Of a stretch of DNA of 64,000 bases, positions 9,417 through 18,379 are shown in pieces. Position 1 is the stretch's first letter, and each line of letters begins with the position of its first letter. The notes beneath the pieces are model-generated. The model saw only the letters and a program-made list of their open reading frames with translations, did no database searches and was not told where the DNA came from. The stretch is from Reyranella sp. (GTDB taxonomy: Bacteria; Pseudomonadota; Alphaproteobacteria; Reyranellales; Reyranellaceae), in assembly GCF_004297265.1 (NCBI RefSeq), contig NZ_SCUT01000045.1, forward strand, positions 1-64,000. The letters run 5' to 3'. The position numbers and the translations under genes are program-made.

Positions 9417-9890
9417 ATGGGCGCACACGATTTCAGCTTCACCGCGATCGACGGCAAGCCGCTCGACCTGAAGAGATTTGCCGGCAAGCCGATCCTGCTG
9501 GTGAACGTCGCCTCCTATTGCGGGTTCACGCCGCAATACACCGACCTGCAGGCCCTGCATGAAAACTACGGGCCCCGCGGTCTCGTGGTGCTGGGCGTGC
9601 CCTGCAACGATTTCGGGGCACAGGAGCCTCGCGACGAAGCCGAGATCGCGAAGTTCTGCGAGTCGATGTACGACGTGACCTTCCCGATGACCGCGAAGCA
9701 GAAGGTGATCGGCCCCGAGGCCCACGACGTCTACAAGTGGATCGCGGCGGAAGCGGGCGAGGGCGCCGCGCCGAAGTGGAACTTCCACAAGTACCTGATC
9801 GGCAAGGACGGCAGCCTTCAAGGCGCCTGGCCGAGCCGCGTGCGCCCGGTGTCGAGCGAGATCACATCGGCGATCGAGGCGGCGCTGTAG
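9417..9890 (+). CDS. Glutathione peroxidase family protein
   Basis: 157 aa thiol peroxidase of the cytoplasm. Peroxidatic Cys35 lies in ASYCGFTPQY, where animal enzymes carry selenocysteine. PCNDFGAQEP (near 63-72) supplies the second conserved Cys and the Gln, and WNFHKYLI near 121 gives the Trp/Asn of the catalytic tetrad. Such Cys enzymes usually take electrons from thioredoxin or glutathione. The start is ATG 9417, two bases after the previous stop. It ends before a long inverted repeat shared with the convergent uracil-DNA glycosylase gene. Confidence 0.93.
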   Translation: MGAHDFSFTAIDGKPLDLKRFAGKPILLVNVASYCGFTPQYTDLQALHENYGPRGLVVLGVPCNDFGAQEPRDEAEIAKFCESMYDVTFPMTAKQKVIGPEAHDVYKWIAAEAGEGAAPKWNFHKYLIGKDGSLQGAWPSRVRPVSSEITSAIEAAL

Positions 9891-9908
9891 AGTAGTCGGC
9901 GTCTCATT

Positions 9909-9968
9909 GGAGCGCGCCACTCCTGTGGCGCTCATGATCATGATTGCGCCACTGGAGTGGCGCGCTCC
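9909..9968. repeat. 23-bp near-perfect inverted repeat between convergent genes
   Basis: The left arm at 9909-9931 and right arm at 9946-9968 match in 22 of 23 positions when one is reversed and complemented. The 14-base loop holds the palindrome TCATGATCATGA. There is no T-tract on either side, so it is not a standard terminator; it may still stop or protect both convergent transcripts, or be a member of a dispersed palindrome family. Confidence 0.8.
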
Positions 9969-9973
9969 GCTGA

Positions 9974-10624
9974 TCAGGCGTCGAGGGCGCGGCGGACCCC
10001 GTCGAAGACCTGGTGGAACATCTCGGTCGTGAGGCGGCCGGTGTTCGTGTTGTAGCGGGAGCAGTGATAACTGTCGGCGATCATCAGCCCGGTGGGCAGC
10101 TTGTGCAGGCGGCCGTGGATGAACGGATAGGCGCCGGCCGGCCGCACGGTCAGCGCCCGCAGGATCTGGTCGTGAGCGCCCTTGCCCAGTGCCACCAGGA
10201 TTCGCAGCTCCGGCATGACGGCGAGCTCGGACTGCAGGAACGGCCGGCAGGCGGTGAACTCGACCGGCAACGGCTTGTTCTCGGGCGGCAGGCAGCGCAC
10301 CGCGTTGGCGATGCGGCAGTCGACGAGCTGCAAGCCGTCGTTCGGATCGGCGCGGTAGGTGCCCTGCGCGAAGCCGAACTTCAGCAGGGTCGAGTACAGA
10401 AGGTCGCCGGCATAGTCGCCAGTGAAGGGGCGGCCCGTGCGGTTGGCGCCCTTCATGCCCGGCGCCAGCCCGACGATCAGCAGGCGGGCGTCGAGCTTGC
10501 CGAACGAACGGACCGGCGCGTTCTTCCAGTCCGGGAACTTGCCCTGCAGGTCGTGGCGGAAGGCCGCGAGCCTCGGACAGCGCGGGCAGTCGAGCGGCGG
10601 CTCTTCGAAGGCGGGCGCGGACAC
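9974..10624 (-). CDS. Uracil-DNA glycosylase, family 5 (UDGb) type
   Basis: 216 aa base-excision repair enzyme. Cys13, Cys16, Cys111 and Cys126 (CPRC; AVRCLPPENKP; FTACRPF) are the expected [4Fe-4S] ligands. Motif 1 reads GLAPG (52-56) without a polar catalytic residue, as in family 5. The C-terminal HCSRYN stands for the usual HPSxxN. Family 5 enzymes remove uracil and some deaminated purines. The start is GTG 10624. It lies 13 bases downstream of the NYN-domain gene on the same strand and is probably cotranscribed with it. Confidence 0.88.
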   Translation of the reverse strand: MSAPAFEEPPLDCPRCPRLAAFRHDLQGKFPDWKNAPVRSFGKLDARLLIVGLAPGMKGANRTGRPFTGDYAGDLLYSTLLKFGFAQGTYRADPNDGLQLVDCRIANAVRCLPPENKPLPVEFTACRPFLQSELAVMPELRILVALGKGAHDQILRALTVRPAGAYPFIHGRLHKLPTGLMIADSYHCSRYNTNTGRLTTEMFHQVFDGVRRALDA

Positions 10625-10637
10625 TGAAGCGGTTGGC

Positions 10638-11261
10638 CTAGGCCGAGCGCATCAGGGATTCCGGCGGCGCGTCGTACTCGGCTTCGGACTCGCGGGTGGT
10701 CGTGGCCGGGCGCGGGGCGCGCTCCGACGGGTTGCGGGCGATCAGCGGCGCCAGTTCGGACAGTTCGATGAAGTCGTCGGCCTGGCGGCGCAGCTCGTCG
10801 GCCACCATCGGCGGGGCGGACTTGATGGTGCTGACGACCGAGACCCGGATTCCGCGGCGCTGGACGGCCTCGACCAGCCGGCGGAAGTCGCCGTCGCCCG
10901 AGAACAGGATCACATGGTCGAGATGGTCGGCCATTTCGAGCACGTCGATGGCCAGCTCGATATCCATGTTGCCCTTGACCTTGCGGCGGCCCATGGCGTC
11001 GGTGAATTCCTTGGCCGGCTTGGTGACCATGGTGTAGCCGTTGTAATCCAGCCAATCGATCAGCGGCCGGATCGGCGAATATTCCTGATCCTCGACCAGG
11101 GCCGTATAATAATATGCCCGGACCAGCCGGCCTTTTTCCCGGAACACTTTCAGGAGGCGGCGATAGTCGATGTCGAAGCCCAGGGAGCGGGCCGCCGAGT
11201 AGAGATTCGCACCGTCGATGAACAGCGCGACGCGCTCGTTCTCGTAGAAGTTGCCCTTCAT
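10638..11261 (-). CDS. NYN domain (LabA/DUF88-type) protein, predicted ribonuclease fold
   Basis: 207 aa from ATG 11261. FIDGANLYSAA near residue 15 and a KGNMDIELAIDVLEMAD segment near 105-120, followed by LFSGDGDFRRLVE, supply the conserved acidic residues of the PIN-like NYN domain. Residues about 175-207 are a low-complexity tail. NYN proteins of this type are widespread in alphaproteobacteria; metal-dependent RNA cleavage is expected from the fold but the target is unknown. It is transcribed toward the uracil-DNA glycosylase gene and away from folK. Confidence 0.85.
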   Translation of the reverse strand: MKGNFYENERVALFIDGANLYSAARSLGFDIDYRRLLKVFREKGRLVRAYYYTALVEDQEYSPIRPLIDWLDYNGYTMVTKPAKEFTDAMGRRKVKGNMDIELAIDVLEMADHLDHVILFSGDGDFRRLVEAVQRRGIRVSVVSTIKSAPPMVADELRRQADDFIELSELAPLIARNPSERAPRPATTTRESEAEYDAPPESLMRSA

Positions 11262-11405
11262 GGCGACCAAACCCTTTTTTGAAGAATATGCGCTGGCGAA
11301 CGAAAATTATGCAGCTGCGAAAGGCTGGTAACCCATACCTCTCCTGGAACATATTAAGAGTAGGTTGTTAACCTATAGATCACAAGGGGTTGAGGGAACT
11401 TGCTG

Positions 11406-11957
11406 GTGGACAACACAGGCGGCCAACCGATTTTCATAGGTGCCGGCGCCAACCTGCCCCACCCATCCTACGCCTCTCCCCGCGAGACGCTGCAAGCCGC
11501 GCTGCTGGAACTGGACCGGCGGGGTATCCGCGTCCTGCGTTATTCCCGCTGGTACAGGACGGCCCCGGTCCCCGCCTCGGACCAGCCTTGGTACGTGAAC
11601 GTGGTGGCCGAGGTCGCCACGTCGCTGTCCGCCGACGACCTGCTGGCCACCCTGCACGAAATCGAGGATCTGTTCGGCCGGGTTCGCAGTGTGCCCAATG
11701 CTCCCCGGCTGATCGATCTGGATTTGCTCGATTATCGTGGGGAAATAGCCGCTCCAGGGGCCGGGAGAGCCATCCTGCCGCATTCCCGCATGTCGGAACG
11801 GGCTTTCGTCCTGCGGCCTTTGGCCGATCTCGCGCCGACCTGGCGCCACCCGGTGTCCGGTACCCCGATCCACGACCTCCTGAAGGCCCTGCCGGCGGAC
11901 CAGGTCGCCCAGCCGTTCCAGCCCGCCGGCTTGCCTTTTGGGCGGGGGCAGGTATAA
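11406..11957 (+). CDS. folK: 2-amino-4-hydroxy-6-hydroxymethyldihydropteridine diphosphokinase
   Basis: Transfers pyrophosphate from ATP to hydroxymethyl-dihydropterin in folate synthesis. 183 aa. IFIGAGANL opens the fold, YRTAPV and QPWYVNVV follow, then RLIDLDLLDY (the Mg/ATP aspartates) near residue 100 and LPHSRMSERAFVLRPL, a variant of the usual PHP.. motif. GTG 11406 is chosen because GAGGG at 11392-11396 then has a 9-base spacing; an in-frame TTG at 11400 would be too close. The rpoZ promoter overlaps its stop codon. Confidence 0.92.
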   Translation: MDNTGGQPIFIGAGANLPHPSYASPRETLQAALLELDRRGIRVLRYSRWYRTAPVPASDQPWYVNVVAEVATSLSADDLLATLHEIEDLFGRVRSVPNAPRLIDLDLLDYRGEIAAPGAGRAILPHSRMSERAFVLRPLADLAPTWRHPVSGTPIHDLLKALPADQVAQPFQPAGLPFGRGQV

Positions 11958-11958
11958 C
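11931..11958 (+). promoter_or_regulatory. Putative sigma-70 promoter of rpoZ
   Basis: TTGCCT at 11931-11936 and TATAAC at 11953-11958 are separated by 16 bases. The -10 box overlaps the folK stop codon, and a start near 11965 would give a leader of about 28 bases before rpoZ. Confidence 0.5.
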
Positions 11959-11992
11959 CGCCGGCTTCCAGGAAATTCTGAGGTTCCCGCCC

Positions 11993-12355
11993 ATGGCGCG
12001 TGTCACCGTCGAAGACTGCATCTTGCAGATCCCCAACCGTTTCGAACTGGTCATGTTTGCCTCGCAGCGCGCCCGCGACATCTCGGCCGGCGCCCAGATC
12101 ACGCTCGACCGCGATCGCGACAAGAACCCGGTCGTGGCGCTGCGCGAGATCGCCGAGATGAAGCTCGATCAGGCGGTCCTGAAGGATTCCCTGATCTCCG
12201 GCATGCAGAAGCACGCCGACGTCGACAAGCCCGAGGAAGTCAACGAGATGGCCGAACTCGAGCAGGAGCTGGCCGCGGCGCTGGCGCAGGGCGGTGCGGA
12301 AGCGGCCCAGCCCAAGGCGCTGCCGATGGCCGAGGAAGACGACGTCAGCGAATAG
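11993..12355 (+). CDS. rpoZ: RNA polymerase omega subunit
   Basis: 120 aa. The N-terminal omega fold is clear: MARVTVEDC, then NRFELVMFASQRARDIS and DKNPVVALREIAE. Omega assists assembly of beta' and, in proteobacteria, forms part of a (p)ppGpp site on RNA polymerase. The acidic, Ala/Glu-rich tail (about 80-120) is typical of alphaproteobacterial omega. It lies directly upstream of the rsh gene that makes and breaks (p)ppGpp, a pairing conserved across proteobacteria. Confidence 0.96.
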   Translation: MARVTVEDCILQIPNRFELVMFASQRARDISAGAQITLDRDRDKNPVVALREIAEMKLDQAVLKDSLISGMQKHADVDKPEEVNEMAELEQELAAALAQGGAEAAQPKALPMAEEDDVSE

Positions 12356-12363
12356 TGTTTGAG

Positions 12364-12388
12364 GGCTGAGCCCTAACGGCGCTCAGCC
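12364..12388. other. Hairpin in the rpoZ-rsh gap
   Basis: GGCTGAG (12364-12370) pairs with CTCAGCC (12382-12388) around an 11-base loop. No T-tract follows, so a terminator or attenuating role is uncertain. Confidence 0.35.
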
Positions 12389-12431
12389 TGCTATTCGTGC
12401 AAACGCCGTGGAGTGCACGCAATCGTCCCCA

Positions 12432-12437
12432 TATAAT
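12432..12437 (+). promoter_or_regulatory. Consensus -10 box just before rsh
   Basis: A perfect TATAAT lies 11 bases before the rsh ATG. No good -35 hexamer is seen at 16-18 base spacing. If used, transcription would start within a few bases of the start codon, giving a leaderless or nearly leaderless message. Confidence 0.4.
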
Positions 12438-12448
12438 GGGCGATTGTC

Positions 12449-14629
12449 ATGATTCGTCAGTTTGAACTCGTCGAGCGCGTACATTCCTACGATCCGGATG
12501 CGGACGAGGACATGCTGAACCGTGCCTACGTCTATGGCCTCAAGAAGCACGGCAACCAGCTCCGCGCCTCGGGTGACCCCTATTTCTCACATCCCGTCGA
12601 GGTCGCCGGCATCCTGGCCGAGATGCGGCTGGATACCGACTCGATCGTCACCGGCCTGCTGCACGACACGCTCGAGGATACCGACGCCACGCGTGACGAG
12701 ATCGCCAGTCTGTTCGGCGAGGACATTGCGCGTCTGGTAGACGGCGTCACCAAGCTCTCCCGCCTCGAGATCCAGTCGGAGAGCACCAAGGAAGCCGAGA
12801 ACCTGCGCAAGCTGGTGCTGGCCATGTCGTCGGATATCCGCGTGCTGCTGGTGAAGCTGGCCGACCGCCTGCACAACATGCGCACGCTGCACCACATCAA
12901 GGAACCGGCGCGCCGCCGGCGCATCGCGCGCGAGACCATGGACCTCTACGCGCCGCTCGCCTCGCGCATCGGCATGGAGAATGTGAAGCGCGAGCTGGAG
13001 GAATTGGCCTTCGCCGAACTCAATCCCGATGGCCGGGCCTCGGTGCTGGCGCGCCAGGGCTACCTGCGCGAGCGCGGCGACAAGCTGGTGCCGCAGATCG
13101 AGGTCGAGCTGGTCCGGACGCTGAAGGACGGCGGGCTCGAGGCCCAGGTCTCGGGCCGCGAGAAGACGCCCTATTCGATCTGGCGGAAGATGCAGAGGAA
13201 GAACGTCTCCTTCGAGCAGCTCTCCGACATCATGGCGTTCCGCATCATCGTCGCCGACGTGGCGCAGTGTTATCAGGCGCTCGGCCTGCTGCACGGCCGC
13301 TATCAGGTGCTGCCGCAGCGCTTCAAGGACTACATCTCGGTTCCCAAGCCCAACGGCTATCGATCGCTGCACACCGGTGTGATCGGGCCGCTCGGGCAAC
13401 GCATCGAAATCCAGATCCGCACCGCGGAGATGCAGGACCAGGCCGAGCGCGGCGTCGCCGCCCACTGGATCTACAAGCAGGGCGGCCCGTCGACCGACGC
13501 GCCGCAATATGCCTGGCTGCGCAGCCTCATGGACATCCTCGACAAGGCGCCCAACGCCGAGGAGTTCCTCGAGCACACCAAGCTCGAGATGTTCCAGGAC
13601 CAGGTCTTCTGCTTCACGCCCAAGGGCAAGCTGATCGCCCTGCCGCGCGGCGCGACGCCGATCGACTTCGCCTATGCGGTGCACAGCCAGGTGGGCGACA
13701 CCTGCGTCGGCGCCAAGATCAACGGCCGCATGCTGCCGCTGCGCACCCAGCTCTCGAACGGCGACCAGGTCGAGATCATTACGTCGAAAGCGCAGACGCC
13801 GTCGCCGACCTGGGAACGCTTCGTCGTCACCGGCAAGGCCAAGGCCGCGATCCGCCGCTTCATCCGGACGCGCCAGCGCGAGCAGTACATCCAGCTCGGC
13901 AAGTCGTTGCTCGAGAAGGCCTTCCATGAAGAAGGCTACGAGGTCACCGAGAAGGGCCTCGACGGCGTACGCATCAACTTCAAGCAGGCCTCGACCGACG
14001 ACCTGATTGCGACGGTCGGCGCTGGTCTCGTCGGCGCCCGCGAGGTCCTGACGGCGGTCTACCCCGGGCTGAAGCAGCCACGCAAGGGTGGCGCCGACGT
14101 CGTGCCGATCTCGCGAGCCCGCTCGAAGTCCGGCAAGACGGCCGAGAACGGGCGAGGGGGCAAGCTCGAGGGCGAGCAGATTCCCATTCGCGGGCTGATC
14201 CCGGGCATGGCGCTGCACTTCGCGCGCTGCTGCCATCCGCTGCCGGGCGATCGCATCGTCGGCATCATCACGACCGGCAAGGGCGTCACCATCCATACGA
14301 TCGACTGCGCCACCCTGGAGAGCTTCTCCGAGGCGCCGGAGCGCTGGATCGACGTCGGCTGGGATTCGGTGAGCGAAAGCGGAGGCGGCGTCTATACCGG
14401 GCGGCTCAAGATCACGGTCGCCAACCAGCCCGGCAGCCTGTCGAGCTTGTCCACGGTGATCGCCCGTCACCAGGGCAACATCTCCAACCTGCGCATCGTC
14501 AACCGGTCGATGGATTTCTTCGACATGGTGATCGACGTCGAGGTGTCCGACGTGAAGCACCTGGCCGACATCACCGCGGCGCTGCGCGCCACGCCCGCCA
14601 TCAACGCCGTCGAACGCGCCCGCAATTGA
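12449..14629 (+). CDS. rsh: Bifunctional (p)ppGpp synthetase/hydrolase (RSH family)
   Basis: The single long RelA/SpoT homologue typical of alphaproteobacteria, 726 aa. The HD hydrolase domain (about 25-180) has SHPVEVA and LLHDTLEDT, so hydrolase residues look intact. The synthetase domain (about 235-350) has [22 protein letters not shown] domain (about 390-450, [21 protein letters not shown]) and a C-terminal ACT domain (about 650-726) complete the regulatory half, with the conserved Cys/His segment [11 protein letters not shown] near 590. Both activities are expected. No clear ribosome binding site precedes the ATG; a TATAAT lies 11 bases upstream. Confidence 0.96.
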   Translation: MIRQFELVERVHSYDPDADEDMLNRAYVYGLKKHGNQLRASGDPYFSHPVEVAGILAEMRLDTDSIVTGLLHDTLEDTDATRDEIASLFGEDIARLVDGVTKLSRLEIQSESTKEAENLRKLVLAMSSDIRVLLVKLADRLHNMRTLHHIKEPARRRRIARETMDLYAPLASRIGMENVKRELEELAFAELNPDGRASVLARQGYLRERGDKLVPQIEVELVRTLKDGGLEAQVSGREKTPYSIWRKMQRKNVSFEQLSDIMAFRIIVADVAQCYQALGLLHGRYQVLPQRFKDYISVPKPNGYRSLHTGVIGPLGQRIEIQIRTAEMQDQAERGVAAHWIYKQGGPSTDAPQYAWLRSLMDILDKAPNAEEFLEHTKLEMFQDQVFCFTPKGKLIALPRGATPIDFAYAVHSQVGDTCVGAKINGRMLPLRTQLSNGDQVEIITSKAQTPSPTWERFVVTGKAKAAIRRFIRTRQREQYIQLGKSLLEKAFHEEGYEVTEKGLDGVRINFKQASTDDLIATVGAGLVGAREVLTAVYPGLKQPRKGGADVVPISRARSKSGKTAENGRGGKLEGEQIPIRGLIPGMALHFARCCHPLPGDRIVGIITTGKGVTIHTIDCATLESFSEAPERWIDVGWDSVSESGGGVYTGRLKITVANQPGSLSSLSTVIARHQGNISNLRIVNRSMDFFDMVIDVEVSDVKHLADITAALRATPAINAVERARN

Positions 14630-14663
14630 CGACTTCCTCGTTCCCCCTCTTCGAGAGCTGCGT

Positions 14664-15416
14664 ATGACTGCGTCCAATCCCCTGCGTCTCGGCATCAACA
14701 TCGACCACGTCGCCACGGTGCGCAACGCGCGCGGCGGGCACCTGCCCTATCCGCTGCGCGCGGCGCGCCTCGCGGAGGCGGCCGGCGCCGACGGCATCAC
14801 CGCGCATCTGCGCGAGGACCGGCGTCACATCGTCGATGCCGACATCGAAGGCTTGATGCGCGAACTCAAGGTGCCGCTCAACTTCGAGATGGCGGCGACC
14901 CAGGAGATGGTCGACATCGCCTTGCGCCATCGGCCGCATGCCGCCTGCATCGTGCCCGAAAAGCGCGAGGAGCGGACGACCGAAGGCGGGCTCGACGCCG
15001 CCGGCCAGCACAACCACCTGAAGCCGATGGTCGCACGCCTGCGCGACGCCGGCATCCGGGTCTCGCTCTTCATCGAGGCCGACCCGCGCCAGCTCGAGGC
15101 CGCCGTCACGCTGGGGGCTCCGGTCGTGGAATTGCATACCGGTCGCTACTGCGAGGTCGAGGGCGAGGCCAAGCAGGCGGAACTGCACCGCATCCGCGAG
15201 GCGGCGGCGCTGTGCGCCAGGCTCGGCCTGGAATGCCATGCCGGCCATGGGCTGAGCTACGCCGACGTGGCGCCGATTGCCGCCATTCCCCAGGTGCGGG
15301 AACTCAACATCGGCCATTTCCTGGTCGGCGAGGCGATCTTCGTCGGCCTGGAGCCGGCGATCCGGGAGATGCGCCGCATCATGGATGCTGCGCGGGCCGG
15401 AGGGGCCGCCGCGTGA
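14664..15416 (+). CDS. pdxJ: Pyridoxine 5'-phosphate synthase
   Basis: Condenses 1-deoxyxylulose 5-phosphate with aminoacetone phosphate to give pyridoxine 5'-phosphate. 250 aa TIM barrel. [16 protein letters not shown] near residue 10-25, [16 protein letters not shown] near 42-57, [16 protein letters not shown] near 93-108, and [10 protein letters not shown] near 153 are family signatures; HAGHGLSY and the final [14 protein letters not shown] complete it. It is coupled to acpS by a GTGA overlap, the order found in many proteobacteria. Confidence 0.97.
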   Translation: MTASNPLRLGINIDHVATVRNARGGHLPYPLRAARLAEAAGADGITAHLREDRRHIVDADIEGLMRELKVPLNFEMAATQEMVDIALRHRPHAACIVPEKREERTTEGGLDAAGQHNHLKPMVARLRDAGIRVSLFIEADPRQLEAAVTLGAPVVELHTGRYCEVEGEAKQAELHRIREAAALCARLGLECHAGHGLSYADVAPIAAIPQVRELNIGHFLVGEAIFVGLEPAIREMRRIMDAARAGGAAA

Positions 15417-15814
15417 TCATCGGCCTGGGCAACGACCTCTGCGACATCCGGCGCATCGAAAAGTCCCTGGAGCGGTTCGGCGAACGCTTCGTGCAGCGTG
15501 TCTTCACGGAAACCGAGCAAAAACGCTCGGAAGGCCGGGCAACCCGTGCTGCCAGCTATGCCAAGCGGTTTGCCGCCAAGGAGGCTTGTGCCAAGGCATT
15601 GGGCACCGGGCTGCGGGCCGGGGTTTTCTGGCGTGACATGGGTGTGATCAATCAGAAAAGCGGCAAACCCACCCTGGCCCTGACGGGTGGGGCATTGGCC
15701 CGGCTCCAAAAGATCACGCCGGCCGGCATGACGGCGCAGATCGACCTGAGCATCACGGACGAATACCCGCTCGCTCAAGCAGTCGTGATCATCTCGGCGG
15801 TCCCCAATCCATGA
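15413..15814 (+). CDS. acpS: Holo-[acyl-carrier-protein] synthase
   Basis: Transfers the phosphopantetheine arm from CoA to apo-ACP. 133 aa from GTG 15413, overlapping the pdxJ stop. [15 protein letters not shown] supplies the Mg-binding Asp, [12 protein letters not shown] follows, and [17 protein letters not shown] holds the second metal-binding Glu. Length and motif order are standard. Confidence 0.96.
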   Translation: MIIGLGNDLCDIRRIEKSLERFGERFVQRVFTETEQKRSEGRATRAASYAKRFAAKEACAKALGTGLRAGVFWRDMGVINQKSGKPTLALTGGALARLQKITPAGMTAQIDLSITDEYPLAQAVVIISAVPNP

Positions 15815-15921
15815 TCCGCAAGGCGCTTTGGGCGATCACAGAGCCCCCATGCCGCGGCTGGGGCGGGAGACAGGGACCCCGGGCCCTGCTATAGCCCCGG
15901 CTTGTTCAAACTGGTACGGCG

Positions 15922-16746
15922 ATGACGGACGTGGCTGAGCGTCGTAAGAGAACACAAGAAAAGACCGGCGGTTGGGGCGAAACCGTCCGGACGGTGGTCT
16001 ATGCCGTCCTGATTGCGCTGGTCGTGCGGACTTTCGCCATCGAGCCCTTCAACATTCCGAGCGGCTCGATGATCCCGACCCTCCTGGTCGGCGACTACCT
16101 GTTCGTGTCCAAGTATTCCTACGGATACAGCAAGCACTCCTTCCCTTTCTCGCTCGGCGTCTTTTCGGGCCGGATCTTCGGTTCGCCGCCGGAGCGCGGT
16201 GACGTCGCCGTGTTCAAGTATCCCGGCGACCAGGGCCAGGGCGTCAACCGCACCGACTACATCAAGCGCATCGTCGGCATGCCGGGTGATCGCATCCAGG
16301 TGACGAACGGCCTGCTGCACATCAACGGCGTGGCCGTAGACCGGCTGAAGATCGGCGACCATGTGAAGGGCAGCAACGGCCACTACCAGAAGGGCACGCT
16401 CTACAGCGAAACCCTCCCCAACGGCCGCCGCTACACCGTGCTCGAGTATCGCGACGACGGCATGGCCGACAATACGCCGGAATTCCTCGTGCCGGCCGGC
16501 AGCTACTTCGTCATGGGCGACAATCGCGACGATTCGCTCGACAGCCGAACGCGGTTGATGCTGCGCGACTTCTCCGGCTCGACGCGCGACCGCGACCAGC
16601 TCGGCTGGTACGTGCCCTCGGAGAATCTCGTCGGCCGGGCGGAGTTCATCTTCTTCTCGCACGACCCGTCGGCTGCCGGTTGGCTGGAACCGTGGAAATG
16701 GCCCGAGGCGATACGCTGGAACCGCTTCTTCATGGCAATCCACTGA
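15922..16746 (+). CDS. lepB: Signal peptidase I
   Basis: Inner-membrane protease that removes Sec and Tat signal peptides. 274 aa. A cytoplasmic basic start is followed by one membrane segment (about 21-37), then catalytic Ser49 in PSGSMIPTL and general base Lys115 in DYIKRIVGMPGD. MGDNRDDSLDSR near 195-206 is the conserved box III region. The 3' end overlaps the rnc start region, a conserved lepB-rnc-era arrangement. Confidence 0.96.
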   Translation: MTDVAERRKRTQEKTGGWGETVRTVVYAVLIALVVRTFAIEPFNIPSGSMIPTLLVGDYLFVSKYSYGYSKHSFPFSLGVFSGRIFGSPPERGDVAVFKYPGDQGQGVNRTDYIKRIVGMPGDRIQVTNGLLHINGVAVDRLKIGDHVKGSNGHYQKGTLYSETLPNGRRYTVLEYRDDGMADNTPEFLVPAGSYFVMGDNRDDSLDSRTRLMLRDFSGSTRDRDQLGWYVPSENLVGRAEFIFFSHDPSAAGWLEPWKWPEAIRWNRFFMAIH

Positions 16747-17450
16747 TTTCGACGGACGTCGATCTCGCGGCGCTGTCGAAGGGTGTGGGTCATGTTTTCG
16801 CGCATCCCGAGCTTGCCGCGGAGGCGCTGACCCATCGCAGCGCGCTCGACCGCCGGCCCGAACTCAAGGCGGCCTTCCCGAACGGCAACGAACGGCTGGA
16901 ATTCCTGGGCGACCGCGTGCTGTCGCTCGCGATGGCCGACCTGCTGCTGCGCCGCTTCCCACATGAGCGCGAGGGCGAGCTGGCGCGCCGTCACGCCGCT
17001 CTCGTGCGCGCCGAGACGCTCGTCGAAATCGCCACGGAAATCGACCTCGGCAGCCAGCTCCGCCTCGGCGATTCGGAGCGCACTCCGGGCACCAGCGTTC
17101 GGCCCAATATCCTGGCCGATGCGCTGGAGGCGCTTCTGGGGGCCATCTTCCTGGATGCCGGCCTGGAAGCCGCGGCGGCTAGCGTGGCCCTGCTGTGGGG
17201 CCACCGCCTCAGCAGCCAGGTAGCGGTGCCACGCGATCCCAAGACGGCGCTGCAGGAATGGGCGCAGGCGCGCCGTCTGCCGTTGCCTGTCTATCTCGAG
17301 GTCGATCGCGAAGGACCGCCGCACGCGCCGGTCTTCGTGGTCGATGCGGTGCTCAAGGGACACGAGCCCGCGCGCGGCCGGGGCGGCAGCAAGCGCGAGG
17401 CCGAGCGGCTGGCGGCCATGACATTGCTGGAAAGGTTGAACGGGGCATGA
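16698..17450 (+). CDS. rnc: Ribonuclease III
   Basis: Double-strand-specific RNase for rRNA and antisense processing. About 250 aa. GNERLEFLGDRVLSL near residue 57-71 is the signature with the catalytic Asp; NILADALEALLGAIFLD near 135 has the metal-binding Glu. A dsRNA-binding domain fills about 175-250, ending GGSKREAERLAAM. ATG 16698 implies 49 bases of overlap with lepB; TTG 16680 is an alternative, and no ATG exists in frame closer to the conserved core. It overlaps era by ATGA. Confidence 0.92.
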   Translation: MARGDTLEPLLHGNPLISTDVDLAALSKGVGHVFAHPELAAEALTHRSALDRRPELKAAFPNGNERLEFLGDRVLSLAMADLLLRRFPHEREGELARRHAALVRAETLVEIATEIDLGSQLRLGDSERTPGTSVRPNILADALEALLGAIFLDAGLEAAAASVALLWGHRLSSQVAVPRDPKTALQEWAQARRLPLPVYLEVDREGPPHAPVFVVDAVLKGHEPARGRGGSKREAERLAAMTLLERLNGA

Positions 17451-18379
17451 GCACAGCTGCAACGCGGGCCGGCTTCGTCGCCGTCGTCGGCGCGCCGAAC
17501 GCCGGCAAATCGACCCTGGTGAACGGCCTGGTCGGCTCCAAGGTGAGCATCGTGTCGCCCAAGGTGCAGACCACGCGCATGCGCGTGATCGGCATCGCGA
17601 TGACGGACCTCCCCGACACGGGCGAGGGCCCCTCGCGGGCGCAGGTCGTGCTTGTCGATACGCCGGGCATCTTCCGCGTCGCCAAGCGGCGCCTGGAACG
17701 CGCCATGGTCGCTGCCGCCTGGCAGGGCGCCGACGATGCCGACCTCGTGGCGCTGGTGGTCGACGCGGAACGCGGCGTCGGCGAGGAGACGAAGGCGATC
17801 GCCGGGCGGCTGAAGGAGTCGCGGACGCCGCGCTTCCTGGTCCTGAACAAGATCGACCTGGTGCCGCGCGAAAAGCTGCTGGCGCTGACGGCCGAGCTGA
17901 ACGCCATCGTGCCGTTCGAGCGCACCTTCATGGTGAGCGCGCTCAAGGCCGACGGCATCGGCGACCTGCTGACGGCCTTCGCGCAGGCCGTGCCGCCGGG
18001 ACCGTTCCTCTACCCCGAGGACCAGGCGGCGGACCTGCCGCTGCGCCTGCTGGCGGCGGAGGTGACGCGCGAGCAGGTGTTCCTGCAGCTTCACCAGGAG
18101 CTGCCCTACGAGGCGGCGGTCGAGACCGAGAAGTGGGAGGATCGCCCCGATGGCAGCGTCCGGGTCGAGCAGACCATCCATGTCCAGCGCGAGGGCCAGC
18201 GCGCGATCTTCCTCGGCAAGGGCGGCGCCCGCATCAAGCAGATCGGCGCGCGCGCGCGTCACGAACTCTCCCAGATGCTGGAGCGCCCGGTGCATCTCTT
18301 CCTGCACGTGAAGGTGAGCGAACGCTGGGCCGACGATCCCTCGCACTACCGCTCGATCGGGCTCGACTATCAGTCCTAG
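17447..18379 (+). CDS. era: GTPase Era
   Basis: Essential GTPase that binds the 3' end of 16S rRNA and helps 30S assembly. 310 aa. G1 is GAPNAGKST (about 16-24), G3 DTPG near 68, and G4 NKID near 138. The C-terminal KH domain (about 220-300) includes GKGGARIKQIGARAR. The start overlaps rnc (ATGA), and its stop overlaps the convergent phoD-like stop by 4 bases. Confidence 0.97.
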   Translation: MSTAATRAGFVAVVGAPNAGKSTLVNGLVGSKVSIVSPKVQTTRMRVIGIAMTDLPDTGEGPSRAQVVLVDTPGIFRVAKRRLERAMVAAAWQGADDADLVALVVDAERGVGEETKAIAGRLKESRTPRFLVLNKIDLVPREKLLALTAELNAIVPFERTFMVSALKADGIGDLLTAFAQAVPPGPFLYPEDQAADLPLRLLAAEVTREQVFLQLHQELPYEAAVETEKWEDRPDGSVRVEQTIHVQREGQRAIFLGKGGARIKQIGARARHELSQMLERPVHLFLHVKVSERWADDPSHYRSIGLDYQS

